From Deltaproteobacteria bacterium (GTDB taxonomy: Bacteria > Desulfobacterota > DSM-4660 > Desulfatiglandales > Desulfatiglandaceae): a DNA stretch of 17,732 bases. Positions 6,089 to 14,959 of the stretch are shown here, piece after piece. The notes under the pieces are model-generated. The model had not been told where the DNA came from. It searched no databases and saw only the letters and a list, made by a program, of their open reading frames with translations. The stretch lies in the NCBI GenBank assembly GCA_019314425.1, contig JAFCZI010000007.1:3043-20774 (forward strand), given 5' to 3'. Every line of letters begins with the position of its first letter. Position 1 is the stretch's first letter. Position numbers and translations under genes: made by a program.

Positions 6089-8821
6089 ATGAGTGAAGAA
6101 AAACCGAGAGGCCCTGTGATAATCATTGGGGGGGGTATTGCCGGAATCCAGGCAGCGCTTTCCCTTTCTGGCGCAGGCTATGGGGTACATCTGGTCGAAC
6201 GCACAGCATCATTGGGCGGCATGTTACCCAGCCTTCATCGAATTTACCCTCTATGTGCATGCTGCAAGCTGGACCCCCGAATTGCCGCCTGCGATCAGGA
6301 CCCCAACATTGACGTCATGCTGGACACCCAACTGGTGGAATTGACCGGAAAACTGGGCAGTTTCAAAGCAACGCTGGAAACGGGGGGCAAAAAAAAGCAG
6401 GTGGATGCAGGGGCCATTATCCTGGCAGCGGGAATTGAAGCATTTGACCCCACAGGACAGGAAACCTACCCCTACGGATTGAATCCGAACGTGGTGACCA
6501 GCGTCGAGTACGAACAACTTCAAAAGCCTCTCGGTCCCAACGGCGGCATCCTCAAAAGGCCCTCCGACGGCAAAAAACCGGAGAAAATCGCCTGGCTTCA
6601 GTGTGTGGGCTCAAGGGACATCAACCACTGCGACGCGCCCTATTGCTCCAGCGTCTGCTGCATGTATGCCCTTAAGGAAGCGGTGAACACCAAGGAATTT
6701 GACGAAGACATTGAAACAACCATCTTTTATATGGATATGCGAGCCCACGGCAAGGGGTTCGAAGACTATTTGAACCATGCCGTCGAAAAAGATGTTCGCC
6801 TCATTCGCAGCCGCGTTCACACGGTAGATACGAGCAAAGACGAACTCATGATTGACTACGCCGACGAAAAAGGTGAAGGCCACAGCGAAGCATTTGACAT
6901 GGTGGTCCTCTCGGTGGGTCTCAAACCCAGCAGCCAAACCGAAGCCCTCGCGAATATGATGGGTCTCAACCTGACCCCTGACCAGTTCATCGGAACCGAA
7001 CCCTTCAAGCCCGCTTCAACAAACATCCCCGGCATCTTCGTATGCGGCGGCGCAGCAGGACCCAATGATATCGGCCAGTCCGTTATTCAGGCGGCGGCTT
7101 CTGCCGCGGAAGTGGCGGCGGTTATCACCCCCGAACCCTTTTCACCCCCCGCAGAATACCCGGAACCCCTGGCCGATGACGGACAGGCGCCTGCTATTCT
7201 GTTTGCCTATCAATTATGCCCGGATATGGCACCGGGGATTGGCAAACAAATAGACGCTTATGCATCCAAAGCGCCAGGGGTCACCACCACATTCAGTGTG
7301 AACGGCGATTTACGGATGACGCTCGGCGCTAAAATCAAGGCGTCCGGCGCCAACCGGCTGGTCTTCGCCTCCTGCACACCGGTCATTCACGAAAACCTGC
7401 TCCAGGAAGCCTTGAAACTGGCGGGACTGAACCCCTATCTCTATGAGATGGTGGATCTGCGGAATTTGGATGAAAACGCCCCCGAGACCCAACTGCAGGA
7501 TCGGATTCGCATGGGGGTCGCGCGCGCCGGTTTTCTCACCGCACCGGCATTGCAGCAAGTGCCGGTCACCAAGAGTGCATTGGTGGTGGGTGGCGGCATC
7601 GCGGGCCTTGAAAGTGCTCTGGCACTTTCTCGCGAAGGGTACCCCGTCACCGTGGTGGAAAAAGAACAGACACTGGGCGGCAACGGTCGTCACATCCGCA
7701 AAACCTGGCAGGGCTATGATGTTCAAGCACATCTGAAAGGGCTTGTGGACGCTGCCCAGCAGGATAAAAATATCACTGTGATGACAGAAACCACGGTTAA
7801 AACCAACCGGGGATTCGGCGGCAGTTTTGTCGCTACCGTGAATCAAAAGGGATCGGAAAAGGAAGTCTCCTGTGGAGCTGTCATCCTGGCCCCCGGCGGG
7901 ACAGCCCGCAAACCGGAGGCCTACCTTTATGGCCAGCACAAAAATGTCCTGTTGTGGTCCGAACTGGATCAGAAGCTCATTGATGACCCCGCCTCCCTGG
8001 AAAAAACCGATACAACGGTGTTTATTCAGTGCGTTGGATCCCGGGGTGATCTAGGTTGCACCCATTGCAGCAACGTCTGCTGTTCTTTTTCCGTTCGCGC
8101 GGCCATCGATATGAAAGTCAAGAACCCGGACATGAACATTTACATCCTGTACCGGGATATGCGAACCTTTGGCGAACGGGAACTCATCTACCGGGAAGCC
8201 CGGGAAAAGGGTGTTATTTTTATCCGTTACGAACTCGACAACAAGCCTGAAGTTCAGGCGGCGGGCAATAAGCTGAAGGTTCTGGTGCAGGATCAGATCC
8301 TTCAGAAAACAATTCTGCTGGAAGCCGATCTTGTTTCACTTCAAACGGCAATTCTGGGCACGAACAATGCCGAGCTGGCCGATATTTTCGGCGTTGATCT
8401 GGATGAAAATGGATTTTTCGCTGAATCCCCCGAAAAATTGAGGCCCGTGGACGCCACCAGGGAGGGTATTTTCATTGCCGGAATGGCAGCCTACCCCAAA
8501 GGCGTATCCGAAAGCATTGCACAGGGAAAGGCCGCTTCAGCCCGGGCGCTGGAATTGCTTTGCCGCGATACGGTCCAGGTGGGCGGCATGGTGGCGGAGG
8601 TTAATACCGAAAAATGCGCCGTCTGCTGCACCTGCGTCAGGACATGCCCCTTTGATGTTCCGGTCATTGACCGTGAAATCGGCGCAGCCTTCATTGATTC
8701 GTCCCTCTGTCGAGGTTGCGGCATGTGCGTTGCCGAGTGTCCTGGGAAAGCGATATTCATGGCCAACTGCAGCGACCAGATGCTGACCGAAGCGCCTTCA
8801 GTGCTTCTGGCCACCCAATAG
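6089..8821 (+). CDS. hdrA: HdrA-like double flavoprotein with C-terminal 2[4Fe-4S] ferredoxin domain
   Basis: A 910-residue relative of heterodisulfide reductase subunit A. It has two HdrA-type flavin modules in one chain: FAD-binding IIIGGGIAGIQAA at 11-23 and VVGGGIAGLESA near 498. The first module carries CACCKLDPRIAAC (C56, C58, C59, C68), a likely iron-sulfur site. Each module repeats an HdrA signature, QCVGSR followed by a cysteine cluster ending VCC (first Cys at 172 and 648). The C-terminus is a ferredoxin with CAVCCTCVRTCP (from C843) and CRGCGMCVAECP (C874, C877, C880, C884). The ATG at 6089 is chosen because AGGAG lies 9 bases upstream; another ATG at 6071 overlaps that site. In this cluster it should exchange electrons with MvhD and MetVF, possibly by flavin-based bifurcation. 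It could be mistaken for QmoA/QmoB, but the neighbours argue against that. Confidence 0.9.
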   Translation: MSEEKPRGPVIIIGGGIAGIQAALSLSGAGYGVHLVERTASLGGMLPSLHRIYPLCACCKLDPRIAACDQDPNIDVMLDTQLVELTGKLGSFKATLETGGKKKQVDAGAIILAAGIEAFDPTGQETYPYGLNPNVVTSVEYEQLQKPLGPNGGILKRPSDGKKPEKIAWLQCVGSRDINHCDAPYCSSVCCMYALKEAVNTKEFDEDIETTIFYMDMRAHGKGFEDYLNHAVEKDVRLIRSRVHTVDTSKDELMIDYADEKGEGHSEAFDMVVLSVGLKPSSQTEALANMMGLNLTPDQFIGTEPFKPASTNIPGIFVCGGAAGPNDIGQSVIQAAASAAEVAAVITPEPFSPPAEYPEPLADDGQAPAILFAYQLCPDMAPGIGKQIDAYASKAPGVTTTFSVNGDLRMTLGAKIKASGANRLVFASCTPVIHENLLQEALKLAGLNPYLYEMVDLRNLDENAPETQLQDRIRMGVARAGFLTAPALQQVPVTKSALVVGGGIAGLESALALSREGYPVTVVEKEQTLGGNGRHIRKTWQGYDVQAHLKGLVDAAQQDKNITVMTETTVKTNRGFGGSFVATVNQKGSEKEVSCGAVILAPGGTARKPEAYLYGQHKNVLLWSELDQKLIDDPASLEKTDTTVFIQCVGSRGDLGCTHCSNVCCSFSVRAAIDMKVKNPDMNIYILYRDMRTFGERELIYREAREKGVIFIRYELDNKPEVQAAGNKLKVLVQDQILQKTILLEADLVSLQTAILGTNNAELADIFGVDLDENGFFAESPEKLRPVDATREGIFIAGMAAYPKGVSESIAQGKAASARALELLCRDTVQVGGMVAEVNTEKCAVCCTCVRTCPFDVPVIDREIGAAFIDSSLCRGCGMCVAECPGKAIFMANCSDQMLTEAPSVLLATQ

Positions 8822-8899
8822 ATCATTTATCGACGGCCGCAGTACATGGGACGTCAGTGGAAAACAGAACAATTCTCAACCATTCAAGGAGATGGTATA

Positions 8900-9307
8900 A
8901 TGGATGACTTCAAACCTCAAATTGTCGCCTTTTGCTGCTCGAATTGCGCATCATCCGCTGCCAAGGTATCCCACGGCATGAAAAAGGCGTTACCGGATAA
9001 TGTTAAAATCATTCAGGTCCCCTGTACGGGCAGAGTTGAAACCCTGCATCTTCTGAAGCCTTTTGAAGAGGGCGCGGACGGTGTTTATGTGGCAGGATGT
9101 CAGGAAGATAGCTGCCAATATATCAGCGGCATCACCAAAGCCGCCAAACGGGTTGCGCAAGTCAAAGGTATCCTGGAAGGCCTCAGCATCGAACCGGAAA
9201 GGATCGAGGTGTTTCACCTGAGTGCTGGAAAAGGCCAGGAATTTGTGGAAGTGGCGGACCAAATGGTCAACACCGTCAAGGGATTGGGGCCAGTCCTGAC
9301 CGCATAG
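8900..9307 (+). CDS. mvhD: MvhD/FrhD-like [2Fe-2S] electron-transfer subunit
   Basis: A 135-residue cytoplasmic protein of the MvhD (FlpD) family, which links HdrA to a partner oxidoreductase. Conserved cysteines are in FCCSNC (C12, C13, C16), PCTGR (C42) and AGCQEDSCQ (C67, C72); the GADGVYVAGC stretch is diagnostic. The family often has a histidine after the last cysteine, and here it is glutamine. The ATG at 8900 follows AAGGAG by 8 bases; an in-frame ATG at 8846 has no such site. It lies 78 bp after the hdrA-like gene and 29 bp before metV, so it is very likely co-transcribed with both. Confidence 0.93.
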   Translation: MDDFKPQIVAFCCSNCASSAAKVSHGMKKALPDNVKIIQVPCTGRVETLHLLKPFEEGADGVYVAGCQEDSCQYISGITKAAKRVAQVKGILEGLSIEPERIEVFHLSAGKGQEFVEVADQMVNTVKGLGPVLTA

Positions 9308-9336
9308 AGCTTACTTAAACGCTGCGAGGAATAACA

Positions 9337-10005
9337 ATGATTGTTGCAGAATCAAAGCCGATCAAGGAATTACTTGAAATGGTAAAGGATTTTAAAAAAA
9401 TCCTTGTGGTTGGATGCAAAGGTTGCGTAACGGTGTGTAATGTGGGGGGCGCCAAAGAAGTGGCAATCCTGGCTTCCACCATCCGGATCTCCAGAAAAAA
9501 AGAAGGCCTGGATGGGGTGGTGGGCGAGCACACGCTGGAAAGACAGTGCGACCCGGAGTATATTGATGAACTCAAGGACGTCATCGGGGATTACGATGCG
9601 GTAATCAGCATCGCGTGTGGTGTGGGGCCGCAGTTTCTTTCTGAAAGATACCCCGACACAAAGGTTTTTCCAGGCGTCAATACAAAATTCATGGGAGGTG
9701 CCGTGGAGCACGGTGTGTGGGCAGAACGATGCGCCGGTTGCGGTACATGTGTCGTGCATCTTTTCGGCGGGCTCTGCCCCATTGCCCGATGTTCAAAAAG
9801 TCTTCTGAACGGGCCTTGTGGTGGATCTTCCAACGGAAAATGCGAAATCAGCGAAGATGTGGAATGCATCTGGGATACAATTGTGATGAAAATGATGGAA
9901 CAGGATCGTCTGAGCGAGCTCATTGAATTCAGACCACCCAAAAGCTGGGCTACAGCACGCGATGGTGGACCAAGAAAAATGATCAGGGAGGAACTGGTAA
10001 AATGA
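9337..10005 (+). CDS. metV: MetV, zinc-binding partner subunit of methylene-THF reductase
   Basis: A 222-residue cysteine-rich protein of the MetV type (methylene-tetrahydrofolate reductase C-terminal domain family). N-terminal cysteines lie in VGCKGCVTVC (C27, C30, C34). The C-terminal half holds RCAGCGTC, LCPIARCSKSLLNGPCGG and GKCEI, which in this family bind zinc and an iron-sulfur cluster. It has no catalytic activity of its own and couples MetF to an electron donor. GAGGA precedes the ATG. Its TGA overlaps the metF start as ATGA, indicating translational coupling and a fixed partnership. Confidence 0.93.
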   Translation: MIVAESKPIKELLEMVKDFKKILVVGCKGCVTVCNVGGAKEVAILASTIRISRKKEGLDGVVGEHTLERQCDPEYIDELKDVIGDYDAVISIACGVGPQFLSERYPDTKVFPGVNTKFMGGAVEHGVWAERCAGCGTCVVHLFGGLCPIARCSKSLLNGPCGGSSNGKCEISEDVECIWDTIVMKMMEQDRLSELIEFRPPKSWATARDGGPRKMIREELVK

Positions 10006-10934
10006 GCGAGTACAAAGCAGGAAGCAATCTGGAAAAAGTTTTGAGCGCGGGTCATTTCGCTTTTACCGGTGAGTGCGGGCCGCCGCAGGGCGCAAATGTG
10101 GAGCTCCTGATTGAAAAGGCGAACCACTTAAAAGGATGCGTGGACGCCGTAAATGTCACGGATAATCAAACCGCCGTGGTGCGCATGTCCAGTTGGGCCG
10201 CCTCTATTATTCTCATACAGCAGGGGCTTGAGCCGAATTTTCAGATGGTGTGCCGGGACAGAAACCGTCTGGCTATTCAAAGTGACATTCTGGGCGCCTA
10301 TACCATGGGTATTCGAAACATGCTCTGCCTTTCAGGGGATCACCAATCATTCGGAAACCATCCCGAGTCCAAAAATGTTTTTGATATCGACTCCATGCAA
10401 CTGATTCACACCGTCAAAACCATGCGGGATGAAGGCAAATTCCTGAACGGTTCGGACGTGGATGTAGCGCCGAAACTTTTCATCGGTGCGGCCAGCAACC
10501 CGTTTGCAGAGCCCTTTGATTTCCGCGTCTACCGCCTGGCCAAAAAGATTTCCGCCGGAGCGGATTTTGTTCAGACCCAGTGCATCTACAACATGGATAA
10601 ATTCAGGGAATTCATGAAACGTGCCGTAGATATGGGCCTGCATGAAAAATGCTATATCTTGGCGGGGGTCACCCCCATGAAGAGCGTCGGTATGGCGCTG
10701 TACATGTCAAAACAGGTACCGGGCATGGATGTACCCCAATCCCTGGTCAAGCGGTTGCGGGGCGCCGGCAAGGGCAAAGTAGCCAAAGAAGGGATCAAGT
10801 TTGCCCTGGAACAGATCGAAGAATTCAAAGAAATGGAAGGGGTAGCGGGCGTGCACCTCATGGCCATTGAGTGGGAACACAAGGTGCCCGAAATCGCTGA
10901 AAGGGCGGGGATGCTGCCCAGGCCCGTCGTATAA
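10002..10934 (+). CDS. metF: 5,10-methylenetetrahydrofolate reductase MetF
   Basis: A 310-residue FAD TIM-barrel enzyme that interconverts methylene-THF and methyl-THF. The N-terminal FTGECGPP carries the conserved acid (E24) corresponding to the catalytic glutamate of the family. Further family features are DAVNVTDNQTAVVRMSS, the LCLSGDH segment near 108-114 and ADFVQTQCIYN. Length is normal. Placed with MetV, MvhD and an HdrA-like protein rather than with methionine synthesis genes, it should belong to the methyl branch of the Wood-Ljungdahl pathway, working in either acetyl-CoA oxidation or carbon fixation. It starts inside the metV stop codon and ends just before a strong terminator. Confidence 0.96.
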   Translation: MSEYKAGSNLEKVLSAGHFAFTGECGPPQGANVELLIEKANHLKGCVDAVNVTDNQTAVVRMSSWAASIILIQQGLEPNFQMVCRDRNRLAIQSDILGAYTMGIRNMLCLSGDHQSFGNHPESKNVFDIDSMQLIHTVKTMRDEGKFLNGSDVDVAPKLFIGAASNPFAEPFDFRVYRLAKKISAGADFVQTQCIYNMDKFREFMKRAVDMGLHEKCYILAGVTPMKSVGMALYMSKQVPGMDVPQSLVKRLRGAGKGKVAKEGIKFALEQIEEFKEMEGVAGVHLMAIEWEHKVPEIAERAGMLPRPVV

Positions 10935-10959
10935 ATCTACCATTTTTTCAATCAAAATC

Positions 10960-11007
10960 AAAAAACCCGAAAGAGACCGTTTTCCGGCGTCTTTCGGGTT
11001 TTTTTCT
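10960..11007 (+). terminator. strong intrinsic terminator after metF
   Basis: AACCCGAAAGA pairs with TCTTTCGGGTT around a loop of 15 bases that has its own short CCG/CGG stem, followed by a run of T. The left arm is preceded by a run of A that extends the stem, so it may also work on the opposite strand. It marks the end of the hdrA-mvhD-metV-metF transcript. Confidence 0.9.
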
Positions 11008-11071
11008 TGAATTCAATTCATTATCCCCTATAATGGCCGAACTCTGAAATTACCGCGACGAGAGAACCCAC

Positions 11072-11323
11072 ATGTTGATCAAAACAAAAAACGGCAAGCG
11101 TTTTGATACGGACCAAGACCTGACACCCCCGGAAAGACATATTCTGCAGAAGCTTTTTGCGTGGGAAGCCATGGCTGAAAGCGTTTTGCAGTTTAGAGAA
11201 AAAAAGAAAAAAGCCCTGGACGATGGCTGGGATGGTTCAGGCTCCATCTCGGCAAGTCCGGCCTTAAAAGCCATTTGCAAAGACATGGAAAAGAAAGTGG
11301 CAATGCGATTGCAGAAACCATAG
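11072..11323 (+). CDS. conserved-looking 83-residue hypothetical protein
   Basis: A small, charged, probably soluble protein with no signal peptide, membrane segment or cysteine pair motif. The body RFDTDQDLTPPERHILQKLF is followed by a mainly helical, Lys/Glu-rich middle and a GWDGSGSISASPALKAI segment. It resembles short uncharacterised proteins I associate with Desulfobacterota, but I cannot name a family. It has a plausible ribosome binding site (CGAGAGA) and stands alone between the metF terminator and the kinase genes. Function unknown. Confidence 0.65.
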   Translation: MLIKTKNGKRFDTDQDLTPPERHILQKLFAWEAMAESVLQFREKKKKALDDGWDGSGSISASPALKAICKDMEKKVAMRLQKP

Positions 11324-11452
11324 TTTACGACCTAAAACTTGCAAGCGTCTCTTTTGCCGAAGATACAAGGCATCAAGCGTGCAATCGTATTAATGCTATG
11401 TGAGCAGGCCAAAATAGGCGAAGGTGGGGCGCTGGCCGAATATTTACGTTAC

Positions 11453-11458
11453 TATACT
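11453..11458 (+). promoter_or_regulatory. candidate -10 box for the signalling genes
   Basis: TATACT (5 of 6 to consensus) lies 49 bases before the kinase start codon, a reasonable leader length, but no -35 box is visible 16-18 bp upstream. The rest of the 184-bp gap from 11324 holds short repeats (CAAGCGT twice, GGCC-flanked stretch) and no gene. Confidence 0.3.
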
Positions 11459-11507
11459 CTTACAAAGACATTCAAGTGAAGCGGTAGGCCCTGTTCATTG
11501 AGGTTCC

Positions 11508-13445
11508 ATGAATTCTAAAACCCCCGTCCATCCCAAACCGTCGGCAATAATGCCTAATCTTAAAAGGGATCAGCACGACGTCCCCACACTCATCACCGCC
11601 ATTGTCGGTGGAGGCAACGCCTGTTATGAAATCCTAAAACGAAACCGGGAGGGTCAACTTGACCAGATGAACATGAAAGTCATGGGGGTTTCAAGCGCGG
11701 ATACTCATGCCAGAGGCTTTATCTATGCCGGAGAACTGGGTATTTTTACCACCGCCGACTACAAAGACCTCTATGCCATCAAAGGTCTGAACCTGATCAT
11801 TGAGCTCACCGGGTCCCTGGATGTGATGGAAAAATTGCTTCAAACAAAACCCAGGGGCGTTTCCCTCCTTGACCATAGAACCGCCCGAATGCTCTGGATC
11901 GCCGAAACCCATTTGTGGGAAGAGGAAAAAGCGAGGCGGCATACCCAGACCATCCTGGACTCCCTGCCCTACCGGCTCATGGTGGTCAATACAGACATGA
12001 CCATCGACATGGTCAACAAAACATTTCTCAAGGAAAATAATCTCGTATACGAAAAAGCCATCAAGAAGAAATGCCACAAAGTACGCTACCAGCGCCAATG
12101 GCCCTGTTACGAAATGGGAGAACGCTGTTATCTTAACGAAGTTAAGAAAACAGGCAAGCCTGTGAGCACCATCCTTGAACTTAAGAGCGCTGGCGGGAAG
12201 CCTCGTTTTGACGTCATCACGGTTTCACCCATATTTGACGACCGGGGGAATATCGTCCAGGTTCTGGAAACAGCCCGGGATATCACCGACAGGATCAGAC
12301 TGCAGCGGGAAGTTCAACAATCGAAAATTTTCTTCCAGAATGTCATTCAAAGCTCCGTGGACGGGATCGTGGTGGTGGACCCCAAAGGCCATGTCCTGAT
12401 TTTCAACGAAGGCATGGAGCGATTGACCGGATATACCGTCGAGGAAATCATGGATACCGGCCATCTCAGCACTTTTTATAACATTGACACCGCCAGAAAG
12501 AACATGCAGAAAATGCGCAGTGATGAGCACGGTCCGGTCGGTAAATTGAACCCCACCACCATGTCCATTCTCACAAAATCAGGTGAAGAGATTCCCGTCA
12601 CCCTTTCCGCAGCCATCGTCAGAAGCGAAGGGAAAGAGATCGGAAGCGTCGGCGCATTCACCGATATGCAAGAAATTCTTCAGATGCGCAGGGATCTGGG
12701 AGACGCCCATCTTCAGCTGGTGCAGTCGGACAAAATCGCTTCGGTGGGGCGGATGGCCGCCGGTGTCGCACACGAAATCAACAATCCCCTGGCCGGTGTG
12801 TTAATTTATGCGGAGCTGCTCAAGGAGAGCCTCGAATGCCACCCGGAAGAGCTGGAAGATGTCGACGAGATTATCAAGCAGACCCTTCGGTGCAAAAAAA
12901 TTGTTTCTGAACTGCTGGAATTCAGCCGGCAATCCATCGGCAGCCAATCCGCCTTTGAACTGGAAAAACTCATCGACACCTGCTTAAACCTGCTGACCAA
13001 ACAGGCTGCTTTTCAGGATATTCGCGTCATCAAAAGAATAGAACCCGGCATGCCCACCATGCTGGGAGACATGGGACAGCTGCAGCAGGTCTTTACAAAT
13101 CTTTTCATCAATGCTTCCGACGCCATGGAAGGCGTGGGAACGCTGCACATCAACGCAGAACACCTTTCCAAGGAATCCAAGTTTGTCATTCGGGTTTCCG
13201 ACGAGGGCCCCGGCATCCCCTTGGAAATGCAGGGTAAAATATTTGATATTTTTTACACTTCCAAACCGGTGGGCAAAGGCACGGGCTTAGGACTCAGCAT
13301 TTCCCAGAACATTATTAACCTGCATGGCGGCAGCATTCGAGTTGAATGCCCCCCGGAAGGCGGCGCCACTTTTATCATTGAATTACCGCTCGAATCCGCC
13401 GAAACCTCTGCTCAAAAACCCCTCTTTATTGGATTGGATGAATAA
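11508..13445 (+). CDS. PAS-domain sensor histidine kinase with N-terminal Rossmann-like domain
   Basis: A 645-residue cytoplasmic kinase with no membrane segments. Residues about 27-125 form a nucleotide-binding-like domain (TAIVGGGNACYEILKR, then NLIIELTGS), resembling the NAD-binding fold of dehydrogenases. Next is a PAS domain (about 145-260) containing C189, C200 and C207 in a KCHK...PCYEMGERC arrangement, a possible metal or cluster site, then a second PAS domain (about 275-390). The phosphoacceptor is H422 in AAGVAHEINNPLAG. The ATPase domain shows N-box NLFINASDAME, D-box DEGPGIP and GTGLGLS. GAGG lies 4 bases ahead of the ATG. Its stop overlaps the next start by one base, so it is coupled to the receiver-kinase that follows. 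It should sense a soluble signal such as redox or a nucleotide. Confidence 0.93.
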   Translation: MNSKTPVHPKPSAIMPNLKRDQHDVPTLITAIVGGGNACYEILKRNREGQLDQMNMKVMGVSSADTHARGFIYAGELGIFTTADYKDLYAIKGLNLIIELTGSLDVMEKLLQTKPRGVSLLDHRTARMLWIAETHLWEEEKARRHTQTILDSLPYRLMVVNTDMTIDMVNKTFLKENNLVYEKAIKKKCHKVRYQRQWPCYEMGERCYLNEVKKTGKPVSTILELKSAGGKPRFDVITVSPIFDDRGNIVQVLETARDITDRIRLQREVQQSKIFFQNVIQSSVDGIVVVDPKGHVLIFNEGMERLTGYTVEEIMDTGHLSTFYNIDTARKNMQKMRSDEHGPVGKLNPTTMSILTKSGEEIPVTLSAAIVRSEGKEIGSVGAFTDMQEILQMRRDLGDAHLQLVQSDKIASVGRMAAGVAHEINNPLAGVLIYAELLKESLECHPEELEDVDEIIKQTLRCKKIVSELLEFSRQSIGSQSAFELEKLIDTCLNLLTKQAAFQDIRVIKRIEPGMPTMLGDMGQLQQVFTNLFINASDAMEGVGTLHINAEHLSKESKFVIRVSDEGPGIPLEMQGKIFDIFYTSKPVGKGTGLGLSISQNIINLHGGSIRVECPPEGGATFIIELPLESAETSAQKPLFIGLDE

Positions 13446-14920
13446 TGGTCGAAAACACACATGTTCTGGTTGTAGATGATGAAGAAGTGGTCCGGGAAGG
13501 ATGCCGCCGCGTGCTTGGCAAGGGATATGAAATTTTCACCGCCGAAAACGGAAAACAGGCGCTGGATATACTGGCTGAAAAAAGCGTCGATATCATGCTG
13601 CTTGACCTGAAAATGCCGGTTATGGGTGGTAAGGAAGTCCTTGAAAAAACACGTGAAAGCTATCCCGATATCCCCGTCATCGTGATTACCGGGCACGGCA
13701 CCGTGGACACAGCCGTGGAATGTATGAAACAAGGCGCTTATGACTTCATTACCAAACCTTTTCAAATCGACCAGTTCCGGATCACCGTCGAAAGGGCTGC
13801 GGACAAACGACGTCTGGAACTAAAAGCCAAGCAATTCGAAGCGGAAAACATTCGAAACCTTTATGACCTGAATCTGGAGAAAAGTCGGCTGAGAACCATC
13901 ATCAATCGCATGGCCAACGGGGTGATGGTGACCAACCGCAATCTGGAAGTGGTACTCCACAACCCCGCACTTATGCGATTGATGGAGATTTCTGAAAAAC
14001 CCAAATCCCCGGTGCCCATCAGGGACATCATAAAAGATAAAGACCTGGTCGATACGCTCAAAAAGCTCTTGAGCGGTGAAACACCTGATGAGGAGTCCAT
14101 TTCTCAGGAAATCCAGCTTCAGAAGAATACCCTTCGGGCCCTTTCCGCGCCGACCGTGGATCCGGATCGGGCCATCGCCGGAACCGTGACAGTTCTTGAA
14201 GATATTACCGCATTTAAGCAGCTGGACCAGATGAAGTCCGACTTTGTTAACATGGTGGCCCACGAACTCCGCAGCCCGCTTGTGGCCATTCGGCAGATCA
14301 ACAGCGTCCTGCTGGAAGGCCTGGCAGGCCCTCTGGAAGAGAAGCAACAGGGCTTTGTCGAAAGGGGTATGAATAAAATTGATTCACTCTTGAGCCTCAT
14401 CAATGATCTTTTAGACATTGCCAAACTCGAGGCGGGAAAATTTGTTCAGCACCAGGTACCAACGGATATCGGCAACATCATCGAAGACATCGTTGCGCTC
14501 ATGGAGCCGCGTGCCCAGAAACGAGGCATTATTCTGACCCACTTTTTAAAAGACCTGAAACCGGTACAGGCGGACCCCAAAAAAATCGAAGAAATCTTCA
14601 ACAACCTCATCAGCAATGCCATTAACTATTCTCCCGAAGGCGGCCAGGTTACCGTCTCCGCCAGAGGTTTGGGCGAGTATATGGAGATACGGGTTGAGGA
14701 TACGGGGGTTGGCATCACCCAAGAAGAATTGCCCAAGATCTTTGACAAGTTCTACCGGGTCAAACACCCCAAAACACGCCAGGTTGTCGGAACAGGCCTG
14801 GGCCTGGCCATCGTCAAAGGGGTTGTGGACGCCCACCAGGGTTCCATCCATGTGGAAAGCGTCCCGGATGCAGGAACGACTTTCAAGGTGTTGCTCCCGG
14901 TGATTGACACCAGGGGGTAA
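13445..14920 (+). CDS. hybrid receiver-PAS-histidine kinase
   Basis: A 491-residue protein. The N-terminal receiver has acidic pocket D11/D12, phosphoacceptor D54 in LLDLKMP, and KPF near 104-106. A coiled-coil linker follows, then a PAS domain (about 145-265). The kinase core has H273 in MVAHELRSP, N-box NLISNAINYSPEGG, D-box EDTGVGI and GTGLGLAIVKG. No membrane segment is seen. Having a receiver at the front suggests its kinase activity is set by phosphoryl transfer from the kinase just upstream, to which it is translationally coupled (TAATG). It would then pass phosphate to the regulator encoded 39 bp downstream; that order is inference. Confidence 0.93.
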   Translation: MVENTHVLVVDDEEVVREGCRRVLGKGYEIFTAENGKQALDILAEKSVDIMLLDLKMPVMGGKEVLEKTRESYPDIPVIVITGHGTVDTAVECMKQGAYDFITKPFQIDQFRITVERAADKRRLELKAKQFEAENIRNLYDLNLEKSRLRTIINRMANGVMVTNRNLEVVLHNPALMRLMEISEKPKSPVPIRDIIKDKDLVDTLKKLLSGETPDEESISQEIQLQKNTLRALSAPTVDPDRAIAGTVTVLEDITAFKQLDQMKSDFVNMVAHELRSPLVAIRQINSVLLEGLAGPLEEKQQGFVERGMNKIDSLLSLINDLLDIAKLEAGKFVQHQVPTDIGNIIEDIVALMEPRAQKRGIILTHFLKDLKPVQADPKKIEEIFNNLISNAINYSPEGGQVTVSARGLGEYMEIRVEDTGVGITQEELPKIFDKFYRVKHPKTRQVVGTGLGLAIVKGVVDAHQGSIHVESVPDAGTTFKVLLPVIDTRG

Positions 14921-14959
14921 GGATCTCGGCAAAAAATCAAGCAGATAAAAGAGTACCGA

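Noticed and set aside
7310..7939. Minus-strand open frame of 209 codons inside the hdrA-like gene
   Set aside because: Antisense shadow in a high-GC gene; no ribosome binding site and no recognisable protein features.
9591..10127. Minus-strand open frame of 178 codons across the metV/metF junction
   Set aside because: Antisense to two clearly conserved genes; no motif.
13445..14920. Frameshift or fusion artefact joining a response regulator and a kinase
   Set aside because: The receiver, PAS and kinase parts run in one intact frame with a coiled-coil linker, a normal arrangement in Desulfobacterota.
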